Positions 50,384 to 58,893 of a stretch of 64,000 nt of DNA are shown here, in pieces (within the stretch, counting starts at the first letter, position 1; the number at the start of each line of letters is the position of its first letter). The notes below the pieces were generated by a model that saw only the letters and a program-made list of their open reading frames with translations, made no database searches and was not told the DNA's origin. Origin of the DNA: Acidobacteriaceae bacterium dw_441. Its GTDB lineage: Bacteria; Acidobacteriota; Terriglobia; Terriglobales; Acidobacteriaceae. Location of the stretch: assembly GCA_018449715.1 (NCBI GenBank), contig JAAVVA010000001.1:248001-312000 (forward strand), in the 5' to 3' direction. A program made the position numbers and the translations under genes.

Positions 50384-51883
50384 TTATTTCCTGATGTAAA
50401 CGCGGTACGAGTAAGGCTGGGCCAGGGTGGAGGCCCAGCGGATCGTCTCGGGTGGTGTGACCTGCTTCTCAAGGCGGTATTGCGAGGCGATAAGGTCGGC
50501 GAGGGCGGGCCAGCGGTCTACCTTGGCGAAGCTGTGGGGGCGGCCGCAGTCCTGATCGCTGAGGACGAGGACCTGCGGGGTGCGGGCGGTCAGGGCTGTC
50601 CAGAAGGCTTCGCGGTAGCGGCGAACTGTGTCGGCGGCTGGAGTGTCTGCGTCTGCCGGTTGGAAGAGGTAGCAGTCGTAGAGGTAACCGGTGCTCTGTT
50701 CGAGCCTCATGCGGTAGAGGGTGGTGACGCAGCCTGCGGTGAAGTCGATGCACTGGATGTTCTTGTCGAGTGCGTGGCCTCCGAGTGAGGCTAGATCACT
50801 TTGCAGGAGGCCGCTGAAGTCGGTGGGGCTGGCGCGGAAGTGCAGGGTCTTCAGGAGACACTGCGGGGCGAGCACGACTGCGGTGAAGATCAGACCGGTG
50901 GCGGCGATGGCTTTTGTTGCGCGTGCTTGATGCTGAAGGGCGCGGCTGAAGGTGAGGATCATGAGCAGGAGGAGGAAGGCGTCCGCCGGGTAGCGGTGGT
51001 AGGGGAGAGCCTTGCGCTGGAGGAAGAAAGAGGCGAGTCCGCAGAGGAAGCCGAGGAAGAGAAGGGTTTCGGTGGGAGTGAAGCGTTTTTTGAGGAAGAG
51101 CAGGAGGGCGAGCCAGAGGACGAAGAGAGGGAGGAGTGTCGAGGGGAGCGGATGGAGGAGGTAGTAGCTGGCGGGGACGCGGAGAAGCTGGTTGTGTAAG
51201 GCGATGAGTCCGATGGTGGAGTGGAGGAAGTCGCCGAGTGCGCCGGAGCGGAGGAGGGTGAGCGCGGTGATCGCGGGGGGCAGGAGGAGTCCGGCGAGGC
51301 TGAGGGCGGCGGTGCGGAGGCGTTGCTGCCTGGTTTGCCAGAGGGTGAAGGTGAGCATTGCGATCCAAAAGAGGATGGCGGTGGGCTTGATCGTGATGGC
51401 CATGCCTGCGGCGAGGCTTGCGAGGGCAGAGTAAAGAGCCGGGCGGTGGCGGAGGGCGCGGAGGAAGAAGGCCGTGGAGGCGAGGAGAAGGACCGTCATC
51501 ACGAGGTCGCGCTGGCCCAGCTCGCCCATGCCGTCGCGTCCGTGGAGGAGGAAGAAGGTGCTTCCGGCGAGGAGGCCTGTGAGTGGGGTGGCGATGTCGA
51601 TCATCGCGAGGGTGGCGGCGATGCCTAATGCGATGTCGAAGAGACGCCATGCGAGGGAGGTGTCGCCGAGGGTGTGGATGACGAGGCGCTCGACGAGGTA
51701 GGTGCCGGGGAGGTTGACGTCGGCGATCTCTTTGTAGGGGACATGGCCGCGGTCGATGAGGAAGGAGACGTAGTGCATCAGGGATGCGTCGCTGACGAGG
51801 GGCCAGTGGAAGGAGGTGACGCAGAAGATGGCGGCGCAGAGGAGAGCGAGAAAGGCGCTGATGCGGAGGGTCCACTGGGGCAT
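50384..51883 (-). CDS. Multi-pass membrane protein, glycosyltransferase 39/PMT-like
   Basis: 499 residues, at least ten hydrophobic helices. The first loop has SDASLMHYVSFLIDRGHVPYKEIADVNLPGTYLVE, with an aspartate in the position used by GT-C (PMT/ArnT) enzymes; LHGRDGMGELGQRDLVM follows, and a soluble C-terminal domain comes after KNIQCIDFTAGC. A lipid-linked-sugar-dependent mannosyl-type transferase is likely. Convergent with the fusion gene, whose product might modify the same glycan. Confidence 0.78.
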   Translation of the reverse strand: MPQWTLRISAFLALLCAAIFCVTSFHWPLVSDASLMHYVSFLIDRGHVPYKEIADVNLPGTYLVERLVIHTLGDTSLAWRLFDIALGIAATLAMIDIATPLTGLLAGSTFFLLHGRDGMGELGQRDLVMTVLLLASTAFFLRALRHRPALYSALASLAAGMAITIKPTAILFWIAMLTFTLWQTRQQRLRTAALSLAGLLLPPAITALTLLRSGALGDFLHSTIGLIALHNQLLRVPASYYLLHPLPSTLLPLFVLWLALLLFLKKRFTPTETLLFLGFLCGLASFFLQRKALPYHRYPADAFLLLLMILTFSRALQHQARATKAIAATGLIFTAVVLAPQCLLKTLHFRASPTDFSGLLQSDLASLGGHALDKNIQCIDFTAGCVTTLYRMRLEQSTGYLYDCYLFQPADADTPAADTVRRYREAFWTALTARTPQVLVLSDQDCGRPHSFAKVDRWPALADLIASQYRLEKQVTPPETIRWASTLAQPYSYRVYIRK

Positions 51884-51951
51884 GTGCGAGGTTCGTCCTA
51901 CTTAGGACTGTAACGGGGTGGATGGGGGAAGGGGAATGGGCGGCTCGCGGG

Positions 51952-51997
51952 GGAAGCAGATTCCTTCGCTTCGCTGCGGAATGACAAGTTCTAAAAG
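51952..51997 (+). repeat. REP-like repeat, family 1, copy 4
   Basis: GGAAGCAGATTCCTTCGC ... GTTCTAAAAG. Lies in the 228-nt gap before the small hypothetical gene; followed at 52056 by a family 2 hairpin. TTTGTGGCGGTA nearby is also present before copy 1. Confidence 0.9.
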
Positions 51998-52055
51998 GAG
52001 TGGAGGAGGTTGGATTTTGTGGCGGTACGGGAGAAAGCGGTCGAGCTTCGCTCGA

Positions 52056-52100
52056 TACCCACTCATGCCACGATGAAGCTGTGTCATGAATGGGGCACCC
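52056..52100. repeat. Dispersed hairpin repeat, family 2, copy C
   Basis: TCATG (52063-52067) and CATGA (52085-52089) enclose a 17-nt loop, followed by ATGGGGCACCC. Third stem sequence in the family with the same tail. Confidence 0.6.
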
Positions 52101-52111
52101 AGCATCAATAA

Positions 52112-52393
52112 TCAATTCGCTTGGATTTTCTTCAGTAACTTCTCAGCCTTGGACAAGTGGTATCCAGTTCGAGTTTGAAATTCTGTTCCTAGCTCTTCAA
52201 CCGTTTTCTGGATTACCTCAGACCGAAGAGGTATATCTTCTATGCCCTTGAGCGTTTGTAAACGAGCGTACTCTTTAGCGAGTGTTGCTTCCGAGACAAG
52301 GAAAATGCGCTCAAATTCAGCGGTCTTAAAACCGTGCAGGACTTCATTCATGCATTGCAGATATAGCGTCAGCTCTTCAGCGTGGAGTTTCAT
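52112..52393 (-). CDS. Small protein of unknown function
   Basis: 93 residues, mainly charged helices (EELTLYLQCMNEVLHGFKTAEFERIF, LRSEVIQKTVEELGTEF, LSKAEKLLKKIQAN). Starts 3 nt after the stop of the aguB gene, so it may be co-transcribed. GC content is noticeably lower than the surrounding genes, and it sits next to repeats, both suggesting recent acquisition. I do not recognise a family. Confidence 0.55.
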   Translation of the reverse strand: MKLHAEELTLYLQCMNEVLHGFKTAEFERIFLVSEATLAKEYARLQTLKGIEDIPLRSEVIQKTVEELGTEFQTRTGYHLSKAEKLLKKIQAN

Positions 52394-52396
52394 GAC

Positions 52397-53359
52397 TTAG
52401 TCGAGGAAGCGCTTGGCGATGCCCTCGTAGGCGTCGATGCGGCGGTCGCGGAGGAAGGGCCAGTGCTGGCGCGTGACCTCGATCAGCCTGGGGTCGAGGT
52501 CGGCGATCAGGATCTCTTCCTTGTCGGCGCTGGCCTGCGCGATGATGCGGCCGAACGGGTCGGCGATGAAGCTGCCGCCCCAGAACTCGAGGCCTGCGCC
52601 TTCGGGGCCCTTGAGGTCCACCGTCGCGGGGTTGCCGTCGGCGGCGGGAGCCTTGAACTTCACGTCGCCGTGCTCGTGGCCGACGCGGTTGACCGCGCAG
52701 ACATAGACGCCGTTGGCGATGGCGTGGGCGCGCTGGGCGGTCTGCCAGGCGGAGTACTGGGCCTCGCCGAACTCCTCCTTCTCGGAGGGGTGCCAGCCGA
52801 TGGCCGTGGGGAAGAAGAGGATCTCCGCGCCCTTGAGCGCGGTCAGGCGTGCGCCCTCGGGATACCACTGGTCCCAGCAGACGAGCGTGCCGATGGGGCC
52901 CTGCGTGGTCTGGGTGGACTTGAAGCCGAGGTCGCCGGGAGTGAAGTAGAACTTCTCGTAGTAGAGCGGGTCGTCGGGGATGTGCATCTTGCGGTAGACG
53001 TCCGCGATGCTGCCGTCCTTCTCGAGCGTGACTGCGGTGTTGTGGTAGAGGCCGGGGGCGCGGCGCTCGAAGAGTGAGGCTACGAGGACGACGCCGGTCT
53101 CGCGGCAGACCTGCGAGAGCTTTTCGGTCGAGGGGCCGGGGATGGACTCGGCGATGCCGAAGAGGTCGTGGTCTTCGCGCTGGCAGAAGTACTGGGCGCG
53201 GAAGAGCTCCGGCAGGCAGACGAGGGTGGCACCCTGACGGGCGGCCTCGTAGACGCGCTCGGCGGCCTTGTCGAGGTTGAGCTGCGTGTCGGGATCGCAG
53301 GACATCTGGATGAGGGCGACGCGCTTGATGCCGGTATTTTTGTTTGTGTTGATCGTCAT
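52397..53359 (-). CDS. aguB: N-carbamoylputrescine amidase-type carbon-nitrogen hydrolase
   Basis: 320 residues. Nitrilase-fold catalytic triad visible: LVCLPELF (Glu), YRKMHIPDDPLYYEKFYF (Lys) and GTLVCWDQWYPEGAR (Cys). The HIPDDP..EKFYF and WYPEGAR motifs match N-carbamoylputrescine amidases, which release putrescine, CO2 and NH3. It completes the agmatine route started by the product of the gene at 46013. Both lie on the minus strand. Confidence 0.92.
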   Translation of the reverse strand: MTINTNKNTGIKRVALIQMSCDPDTQLNLDKAAERVYEAARQGATLVCLPELFRAQYFCQREDHDLFGIAESIPGPSTEKLSQVCRETGVVLVASLFERRAPGLYHNTAVTLEKDGSIADVYRKMHIPDDPLYYEKFYFTPGDLGFKSTQTTQGPIGTLVCWDQWYPEGARLTALKGAEILFFPTAIGWHPSEKEEFGEAQYSAWQTAQRAHAIANGVYVCAVNRVGHEHGDVKFKAPAADGNPATVDLKGPEGAGLEFWGGSFIADPFGRIIAQASADKEEILIADLDPRLIEVTRQHWPFLRDRRIDAYEGIAKRFLD

Positions 53360-53466
53360 GGCGTCCTTTATTTTACAGGCGTTTCAGCACAGTTTGTGAG
53401 CGCGAGGGGATGCTGCCGCGCTTATTTGCACGGGGTTAATCTTGGCGGCTTCGAGAGGAGTACAGG

Positions 53467-53487
53467 ACACCGGCAGAGAGCCGGTGC
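53467..53487. repeat. Short hairpin downstream of aldo/keto reductase
   Basis: CACCGGC-AGAGA-GCCGGTG, 7-bp perfect stem, 15 nt past the reductase stop and before the aguB start. No T-tract. Confidence 0.4.
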
Positions 53488-53501
53488 CCTGCTGTCGGAG
53501 G

Positions 53502-54563
53502 CTAGTTTTTGTCTTCCACACGCGGCAGGGCGCGAGGGACCGGAGCGAGGCGGCTGGCTCCCTGGAAGGGAAGCATCCAGCCGGGGTACTCGGGAGGAAG
53601 GGCGCTGACCTCGTCGAGCTGCTTCATCTCGTCGGGGGTGAGCTGCAGATCGACGGCGGCGATGTTGTCTTCGAGCTGGTCGAGGCGTTTCGCTCCGATG
53701 ATGACGGAGGTGACGAAGGGCTTCGCCAGGACGTAGGCCAGGGCGATGCGCGCCGCGCTGCAGTCGTGCGCCTTCGCGATGGGAGCGATGACGTCGAGGA
53801 TGCGCCAGGTGCGCTCCTTGTCGACGAGCGGAAAGTCGAACTCGGAGCGGCGGGAGTCGGCAGGCTTCTGGTTCTCGCGGGAGAACTTGCCGGAGAGAAG
53901 GCCGCCAGCCAGCGGGCTCCAGACGAGGAGGCCGGTCTTCTCGGCTTCGAGCAGGGGAACGAGGTCGCGCTCGAGGTCGCGGCCCGCGATGGAGTAGTAG
54001 GCCTGCAGGGTGTCGAAGCGGGCGAGGTTCTTGAACTCGGAGATGCCGAGGGCCTTGGCGATCTTCCACGCCTGCCAGTTGGAGACGCCGATGTAGCGGA
54101 CCTTGCCCTGCTGGACGAGGGCGTCGAGGGCGCGAAGGGTCTCCTCGACCGGGGTGACGGAGTCGTTGCCGTGGATCTGGTAGAGGTCGATGTGGTCGGT
54201 CTGGAGGCGTCGGAGGCTGGCCTCGACGGCGTCCATGATGTGTCCGCGGGAGGCTCCTACGTCGTTGCGGCCGGGGCCGGTGCGACCGAAGACCTTGGTG
54301 GCGATGACGACCTCGTGGCGGCCGAGGTTGAGGTTCTTCAGCGACTGGCCGAGAATCTTTTCGCTCTCGCCCTCGGAGTAGACGTCGGCGGTGTCGAAGA
54401 AGTTGATTCCGGCGTCGAAGGAGGCCTTGATGAGCTGGTCGGCTCCGGCCTGGTCGACGGTGCCGACGGCGCGGAACATGCCGGTGCCGCCATGGAAGGT
54501 CATGGTGCCGAAACAGAGGGTGGAGACGAGCAGTCCGGTATCGCCAAGGGTCTTGTATTGCAT
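53502..54563 (-). CDS. Aldo/keto reductase
   Basis: 353 residues, TIM-barrel AKR. Active-site tyrosine and aspartate in DTADVYSEGESEKILGQSL, lysine in VVIATKV, histidine in IDLYQIHGND, and the NADPH-binding end SVIIGAKRLDQLEDNIAAVDLQLT. YajO/Tas-type. Reduces aldehydes or ketones with NADPH; substrate unknown. The start ATG 54563 has a 339-nt gap to glnA. Confidence 0.9.
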   Translation of the reverse strand: MQYKTLGDTGLLVSTLCFGTMTFHGGTGMFRAVGTVDQAGADQLIKASFDAGINFFDTADVYSEGESEKILGQSLKNLNLGRHEVVIATKVFGRTGPGRNDVGASRGHIMDAVEASLRRLQTDHIDLYQIHGNDSVTPVEETLRALDALVQQGKVRYIGVSNWQAWKIAKALGISEFKNLARFDTLQAYYSIAGRDLERDLVPLLEAEKTGLLVWSPLAGGLLSGKFSRENQKPADSRRSEFDFPLVDKERTWRILDVIAPIAKAHDCSAARIALAYVLAKPFVTSVIIGAKRLDQLEDNIAAVDLQLTPDEMKQLDEVSALPPEYPGWMLPFQGASRLAPVPRALPRVEDKN

Positions 54564-54902
54564 TTGGAGTTTCCTCTGGGCCGAGAGAATCGGCAGATGT
54601 GGATTAGATGGTGAGAGACAAGGGTGTGATTCGAGGAAGCGTTGGATTCCCGGCTGCGGGAAGTGGGATTTGCAGGATCTTCATCGAGCGAGGAGCTGCA
54701 CCGCGTAGGACAAATGACATAAAGCGGAAAAAGCCACTCCATTTTAGGCCTATACGTCTTTTTCCCTGTGTAAAATTCTGATACGGTGAACATAGGATTC
54801 TCTGCCCACGCCGCCAGAGCGATCCGCTTCCAATTTATCCCCCAGATTACTGTCATCCGACCATGCCAGTCGTGTATTTCATTGCCGAAGGAGCTAAAGA
54901 CG
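54564..54902. other. 339-nt divergent intergenic region (AKR / glutamine synthetase)
   Basis: Holds the promoters of both genes and the glnA leader. An AT-rich block at about 54720-54785 (CATTTTAGGC, TGTAAAATTC) is the likeliest promoter zone. No sigma-54 GG-N10-GC box or known glnA riboswitch was recognised. Confidence 0.4.
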
Positions 54903-56330
54903 TTGAGCGATTTTCGTGATTTCCTGGAACTTCCCTATGCTGAACTCGAGGACCTGAACCTGCAGGCGAAGGAGCAGCGCAAGAAGCGCGTTGCCGCCGA
55001 TGTCATCCAGGAAGAGCGCCTCAAGTACCTGACCGACGAGCGTCGCATCAAGGCCGTCACGGTGCTGTTCAGCGATCTCGAAGGTCGGCTGCACATGCTG
55101 GACTACGACAAGAAGTTCCTGGTGAAGAGCTACGACAACCTCACGTTCGACGGCTCTTCGATCCGCGGCTTTACGGCGCAGCGCGAGAGCGACCTTCGGC
55201 TTGGAATCGACTGGAGCGCGTTCTACTGGGCTCCCGCCGATGTCTTCGGCCCCGGCAAGGTGCTGGTCTTCGGCGAGGTGATCGACAAGAACGGCGGAAC
55301 CTACTCGGCTGACATCCGCGGCGTGCTGAAGCAGTTCGCCGACGAGCAGTATGCGCAGAACGGGTACACGCTGAACGCCGCGAACGAGATCGAGGGCTTC
55401 CTGTTCGAGGGCATCGACGCCGAGCGCAACTTCCATCTGACGGGCAAGTTCGATTACGTCAACCAGGGCGGCTACTATCACTCGCTGCCGGGCGACCCGC
55501 TGCGCGAGTTCATCGATTCGGCCGCTGAGGTTCAGCGTGCGATGGGCTTCGAGAACGAAAAGGATCACCCTGAGGTTGCTCCTTCGCAGTTCGAGATCAA
55601 CTACACCTACGGCGACGTCGTTGCCGCTGCCGACCAGATCCAGCTCTACAAGCTGATCTGCCGCCAGATTGCGACCCAGATGGGCATGACGGCCAGCTTC
55701 CTTCCGAAGCCGGTGACCGGCGTGAATGGCTCGGGCATGCACACCAACGTCTCGATCACCAAGGGCGGAAAGAACCTGTTCTGGGACCCCAAGGGCGAGG
55801 AGAAGATCTCCAAGCTGGCGTGGCAGTTCACCGACCGCATCCTGACGCATGGCAACGACCTTTGCCTGCTGTTGAATGCCAGCGTGAACTCGTACCGCCG
55901 TCTCGATCCTCACTTCGAGGCTCCGAACCAGATCAAGGCTTCGGCGACGGATCGCGGCTCGATGGTGCGTATCCCGATCGGCAACGAGAAGTCAGCGCGT
56001 GTCGAGGTTCGCTCGGTCGGACCGGACGCGAACCCGTACCTGGTGCTGTACTCGATCTTCAAGACCGGCCTGCAGGGCGAGATCTCGAAGATCAAGAACC
56101 TTCGCCAGGCGGATCGTTACCTGCCGGACAACATCTACACCGCCATCGAGAACTTCCGTGGAGCCGACTGGGCCGGAAAGATGCTGGGTGAGGATGTGAA
56201 GGGCCGCTATGCGGATCTGAAGCAGGCCTCGGCCGATCGCTGCCCGCGTCTGCTGGGAACGATCGTCAAGTCCTCGGAGGTCCAGTTCCACCACGATGTT
56301 TACAACCAGCTTCTGTGGAACATCTTCTAA
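54903..56330 (+). CDS. glnA: Glutamine synthetase
   Basis: About 475 residues from TTG 54903, fixed by AAGGAG 9 nt upstream. Joins glutamate and ammonia with ATP. Core motifs: DGSSIRGF, the glutamate cluster ANEIEGFLFEG, QFEINYTYGD, GVNGSGMHTNVSI, NSYRRLDPHFEAPNQIKAS and VEVRSVGPDANPYLVL. The usual adenylylation-site tyrosine loop near the C-terminus (NLYDL-type) is not evident (LRQADRYLPDNIYTAIE), so control by adenylylation is doubtful. N-terminal 50 residues (KEQRKKRVAADVIQEERLKYL) are an additional helical extension. Confidence 0.93.
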   Translation: MSDFRDFLELPYAELEDLNLQAKEQRKKRVAADVIQEERLKYLTDERRIKAVTVLFSDLEGRLHMLDYDKKFLVKSYDNLTFDGSSIRGFTAQRESDLRLGIDWSAFYWAPADVFGPGKVLVFGEVIDKNGGTYSADIRGVLKQFADEQYAQNGYTLNAANEIEGFLFEGIDAERNFHLTGKFDYVNQGGYYHSLPGDPLREFIDSAAEVQRAMGFENEKDHPEVAPSQFEINYTYGDVVAAADQIQLYKLICRQIATQMGMTASFLPKPVTGVNGSGMHTNVSITKGGKNLFWDPKGEEKISKLAWQFTDRILTHGNDLCLLLNASVNSYRRLDPHFEAPNQIKASATDRGSMVRIPIGNEKSARVEVRSVGPDANPYLVLYSIFKTGLQGEISKIKNLRQADRYLPDNIYTAIENFRGADWAGKMLGEDVKGRYADLKQASADRCPRLLGTIVKSSEVQFHHDVYNQLLWNIF

Positions 56331-56350
56331 GAGAGTTCTTTAGGGATCAA

Positions 56351-56387
56351 AGAGAGGCCGGTACCAGTACCGGCCTCTCTTTTTTTA
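56351..56387 (+). terminator. Intrinsic terminator after glutamine synthetase
   Basis: AGAGAGGCCGGTAC and GTACCGGCCTCTCT form up to 14 bp, followed by a run of seven T. Confidence 0.92.
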
Positions 56388-56427
56388 ACATTGAATTTTG
56401 TGAGGGAGACGTTATTGTCGTCTAACG

Positions 56428-57378
56428 ATGAGAACGTGGCTTTCCCTATTTGTAAGTTTTGGAGTGTTTCTGCTGCTTGGAGGGTGCGGGAGTAGTAGGC
56501 CTGTGCCGGTTGCAAAGGCACCCGATTCGAGCCCGTTGGTGGGCAACTGGCTTTTGACGGAGAAGATGCCGAGCAGTGTCGTTTCGCCGGGCGTGGATCC
56601 AGGGGTGCGGCTGGCTATGACCTTAGATGTAGAGGGGAATGTCATCTCCGCAGTGGGGGAAGGGGAGGATGGCTGCGATGGGAATATAACCGTCGGGTTT
56701 GATCTGCCTCCTCTCAATGCTGGTGCGGTTGCTGCCTATGGCTCTTTCGAGATTCAGTCCTCTTCCAATGTAGGGACAGGTTTTGTAAAACGTTTTTCCG
56801 TTCAGGGACACCTTCCACAGGAAGCGGGTGGAGCATGGTCGGGCAATTATTCGATGGATATCGAGGTCGATCTCCTCTCTTCGTCAGGACAGCCGAAGTG
56901 TAAGGTAAGCCGTTCCGGGGCTTTTACGGCGACTTACTTTCCTCTACTGGATGGGACCTACGAGGCGAAGGTGGATGGATTAGCCACTTCGGGTAGCGAT
57001 ACCGACTCCCGCCCGCCTGCTCCTACGAGCCTTCAGGTGACCCTGAAGCAGGGTGGGGATGCCGCCAGCACGGCGACTCCTTTGCGCGTTACGGAAGCAA
57101 TCATTCCCGGTGCGGCGATTCTGACGGGAAGCATTCGAGCGGAAGGCTCGGAGTGTTTTGCATCGGGAGAAATATCATCTGGAAATATGGTGGGTAACCA
57201 CATTGCGGCTATGTTTTTGATGGATGATGGCTCGCAATTGCAACTTAGTACCACGGTGACCGATGTAACTGAGCAGCACCTTGAGCGAGGTGTCGCGACG
57301 GTTCATGGAGGGAAGTGTGGCGGAGATGCATCTGCTCCGTACATCTTCTCCTTCGCAGAGTCCGACCGGAAGAGCTAG
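56428..57378 (+). CDS. Lipoprotein of unknown function
   Basis: 316 residues. Type II signal MRTWLSLFVSFGVFLLLGGC with lipobox LGGC. Mature protein is beta-rich: LVGNWLLTEKMPSS, LAMTLDVEGNVISAVGEGEDGCDGN, SGNYSMDIEVDLLSSSGQPKC, LLDGTYEAKVDGL, ILTGSIRAEGSECFASGEISSG. Two similar halves (about 35-165 and 180-310) suggest an internally duplicated domain. I do not recognise a family. GC is slightly lower than neighbours. Confidence 0.75.
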   Translation: MRTWLSLFVSFGVFLLLGGCGSSRPVPVAKAPDSSPLVGNWLLTEKMPSSVVSPGVDPGVRLAMTLDVEGNVISAVGEGEDGCDGNITVGFDLPPLNAGAVAAYGSFEIQSSSNVGTGFVKRFSVQGHLPQEAGGAWSGNYSMDIEVDLLSSSGQPKCKVSRSGAFTATYFPLLDGTYEAKVDGLATSGSDTDSRPPAPTSLQVTLKQGGDAASTATPLRVTEAIIPGAAILTGSIRAEGSECFASGEISSGNMVGNHIAAMFLMDDGSQLQLSTTVTDVTEQHLERGVATVHGGKCGGDASAPYIFSFAESDRKS

Positions 57379-57399
57379 CGGCTTGACGCTGAGGAACAG

Positions 57400-58206
57400 G
57401 TGCCTCATGCTTTTCGTGTCGTGAAGGAGGAGCGGTTGGAGTCTTCGGAGCAGGATTTGTTTCGTCCGGCAGTAGTGCTTGGTGGATGCCTCGCGTTGGG
57501 GCTGGTGCTGGGAGGTTGGCTGCTGGGCAACCAGATCAAGGAGACGCGGCTGGCGGATCGCTATGTGACCGTGAAGGGGCTGGTCGAGAGGACGGTGAAG
57601 TCCGACAGCGCGGTGTGGCCGGTGACCTTCAAGGAATCGGGGAACGATCTGCAACAGGTCTACGCGAAGAGCGAAGAGGACCGGAGTGCGGTGTTGAAAT
57701 TTTTCACCGAGCAGGGGATTACCTCGCAGGAGATCTCGGTCGGGCAGATTCAGGTGACGGACAGACAGGCCGTGGAGTATGGCAACGCGCAGGCCGGGCC
57801 ACGGTATATCGTGCAGCAGACTGTGACGGTGAACTCGAACGACGTGGACAAGATTGCGAAGGCGGGGCAGAAGACCGCGGCCCTGTTGCAGGCGGGGATC
57901 ATCGTCGTCGGAGGGTACGGGCAGGGGATTCGGTATGTCTTCAACGGCCTGAATGCCCTGAAGCCGGACATGATTACCGAGGCGACGAAGAATGCGCGGG
58001 CCTCGGCGGACCGGTTCGCGGCGGACTCCGGGAGCCAGGTGGGGTCGATCCGGTCGGCGAACCAGGGAGTGTTTTCGATCTCGGCGGCGGATGCGGGGAG
58101 CGGAGCGCCGGGAGAGGATGGCGGCGGTGGTGGGTCGAGCCCTGACGCGAGCATTATGAAGAAGGTCAGGGTGGTGTCTACGGTGGACTACTACCTGGTG
58201 AAGTAG
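57400..58206 (+). CDS. SIMPL-domain envelope protein
   Basis: 268 residues from GTG 57400 (GAGG 5 nt upstream). One N-terminal transmembrane helix (VVLGGCLALGLVLGGWLLG), then the SIMPL (DUF541) fold: DRYVTVKGLVERTVKSDSAVWPVTF, VLKFFTEQGITSQEISVGQIQVTDR, VTVNSNDVDKIAKAGQKTAALLQAG and ATKNARASADRFAADSGSQVGSIRSANQG. A Gly/Ser-rich loop (GAPGEDGGGGGSS) precedes the last strand. Function unclear; E. coli relative YggE is linked to oxidative stress. Confidence 0.87.
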   Translation: MPHAFRVVKEERLESSEQDLFRPAVVLGGCLALGLVLGGWLLGNQIKETRLADRYVTVKGLVERTVKSDSAVWPVTFKESGNDLQQVYAKSEEDRSAVLKFFTEQGITSQEISVGQIQVTDRQAVEYGNAQAGPRYIVQQTVTVNSNDVDKIAKAGQKTAALLQAGIIVVGGYGQGIRYVFNGLNALKPDMITEATKNARASADRFAADSGSQVGSIRSANQGVFSISAADAGSGAPGEDGGGGGSSPDASIMKKVRVVSTVDYYLVK

Positions 58207-58214
58207 CGGGCAGA

Positions 58215-58284
58215 ATGAACGATTGAGAAAATTGAGGAAGGTTTGCTAACCTACCGCTAAATTTCTCAATCGAGGGCAGTTCAT
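58215..58284 (+). promoter_or_regulatory. Candidate start-burying leader hairpin of Myb-like gene
   Basis: CGATTGAGAAA (58220-58230) pairs with TTTCTCAATCG (58262-58272); inside, AGGTT/AACCT can form a second stem. Outside, ATGAAC (58215-58220) complements GTTCAT (58279-58284), which includes the first two bases of the start codon, leaving GAGGG (58272-58276) in or near a bulge. It may control translation or be a protein operator. Confidence 0.45.
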
Positions 58285-58672
58285 GTCGAGTTCCACTGCT
58301 GCAGTGAATCGTCGGGAGGCATTGAGGATTATTAATTGCCTCGCGCAAGGATATGACCCTGACCATCCAGAGGGTGAAGTCAGTTCCGATGTATTGCATC
58401 GTCCTCATATCATTCGCGCTCTCTTTTTGGCTGCGGAGATCCTCGAAGGAAGCAATTCCGATACAGAGAGCCCGAAGGCTCCTCGGGTGGGGAAACCTTG
58501 GACCAAGGACGAAGACGATGAACTTCGCTTTGCTATCACTCAAAGGGAAACACTTGCAGCAATCACTGAGCGGCATCAACGCTCGACCGGGGCAATTATC
58601 GCGAGGATGTCTCACCTTGGGATTGTGGAGGATAGAAACGCTGCTCGCGCATTCTTTCGTCACGTGGAATGA
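58283..58672 (+). CDS. Myb/SANT-like small DNA-binding protein (hypothetical)
   Basis: 129 residues. N-terminal helical part (NRREALRIINCLAQGYDPDHPE), then KPWTKDEDDELRFAITQRETLAAITERHQRSTGAIIARMSHLGIVED, a Myb-like helix-turn-helix pattern with three helices and a W-T-x-D/E-E-D start. Such domains occur in small bacterial regulators and helicase tails. No partner is evident. Lower GC than neighbours. GAGGG lies 6 nt upstream of ATG 58283 within a hairpin. Confidence 0.72.
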   Translation: MSSSTAAVNRREALRIINCLAQGYDPDHPEGEVSSDVLHRPHIIRALFLAAEILEGSNSDTESPKAPRVGKPWTKDEDDELRFAITQRETLAAITERHQRSTGAIIARMSHLGIVEDRNAARAFFRHVE

Positions 58673-58680
58673 ATCCTGGG

Positions 58681-58893
58681 CGATATCCGGTCGGCGTCGG
58701 CGGATATCGTGCCAGCGGTGAGCGGCGCAAAGTATCATGGATGCGAAGACGCGCGGACCTCGCGCCACACTTACGGCGTGAGATGCCGGTTTCGACGTCA
58801 ATATTTTAGAGAGAACCTGGCAGGCGCTGGGCGGCGGAAGCAGCCGGGCGCATTGCGCTCCATGCGTCTGCCGCACGAGGTTGAGAGAAGAAG
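58681..58893 (+). other. GC-rich intergenic leader of mqo with several possible stems
   Basis: After the Myb-like gene: CGATATCCG (58681-58689) pairs with CGGATATCG (58701-58709). Further on, GGCAG near 58819 complements CTGCC at 58868-58872, with GCTG/CAGC and GCGC-ATT-GCGC inside. It does not match a riboswitch that I know. Could be a structured leader or just composition. Confidence 0.3.
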
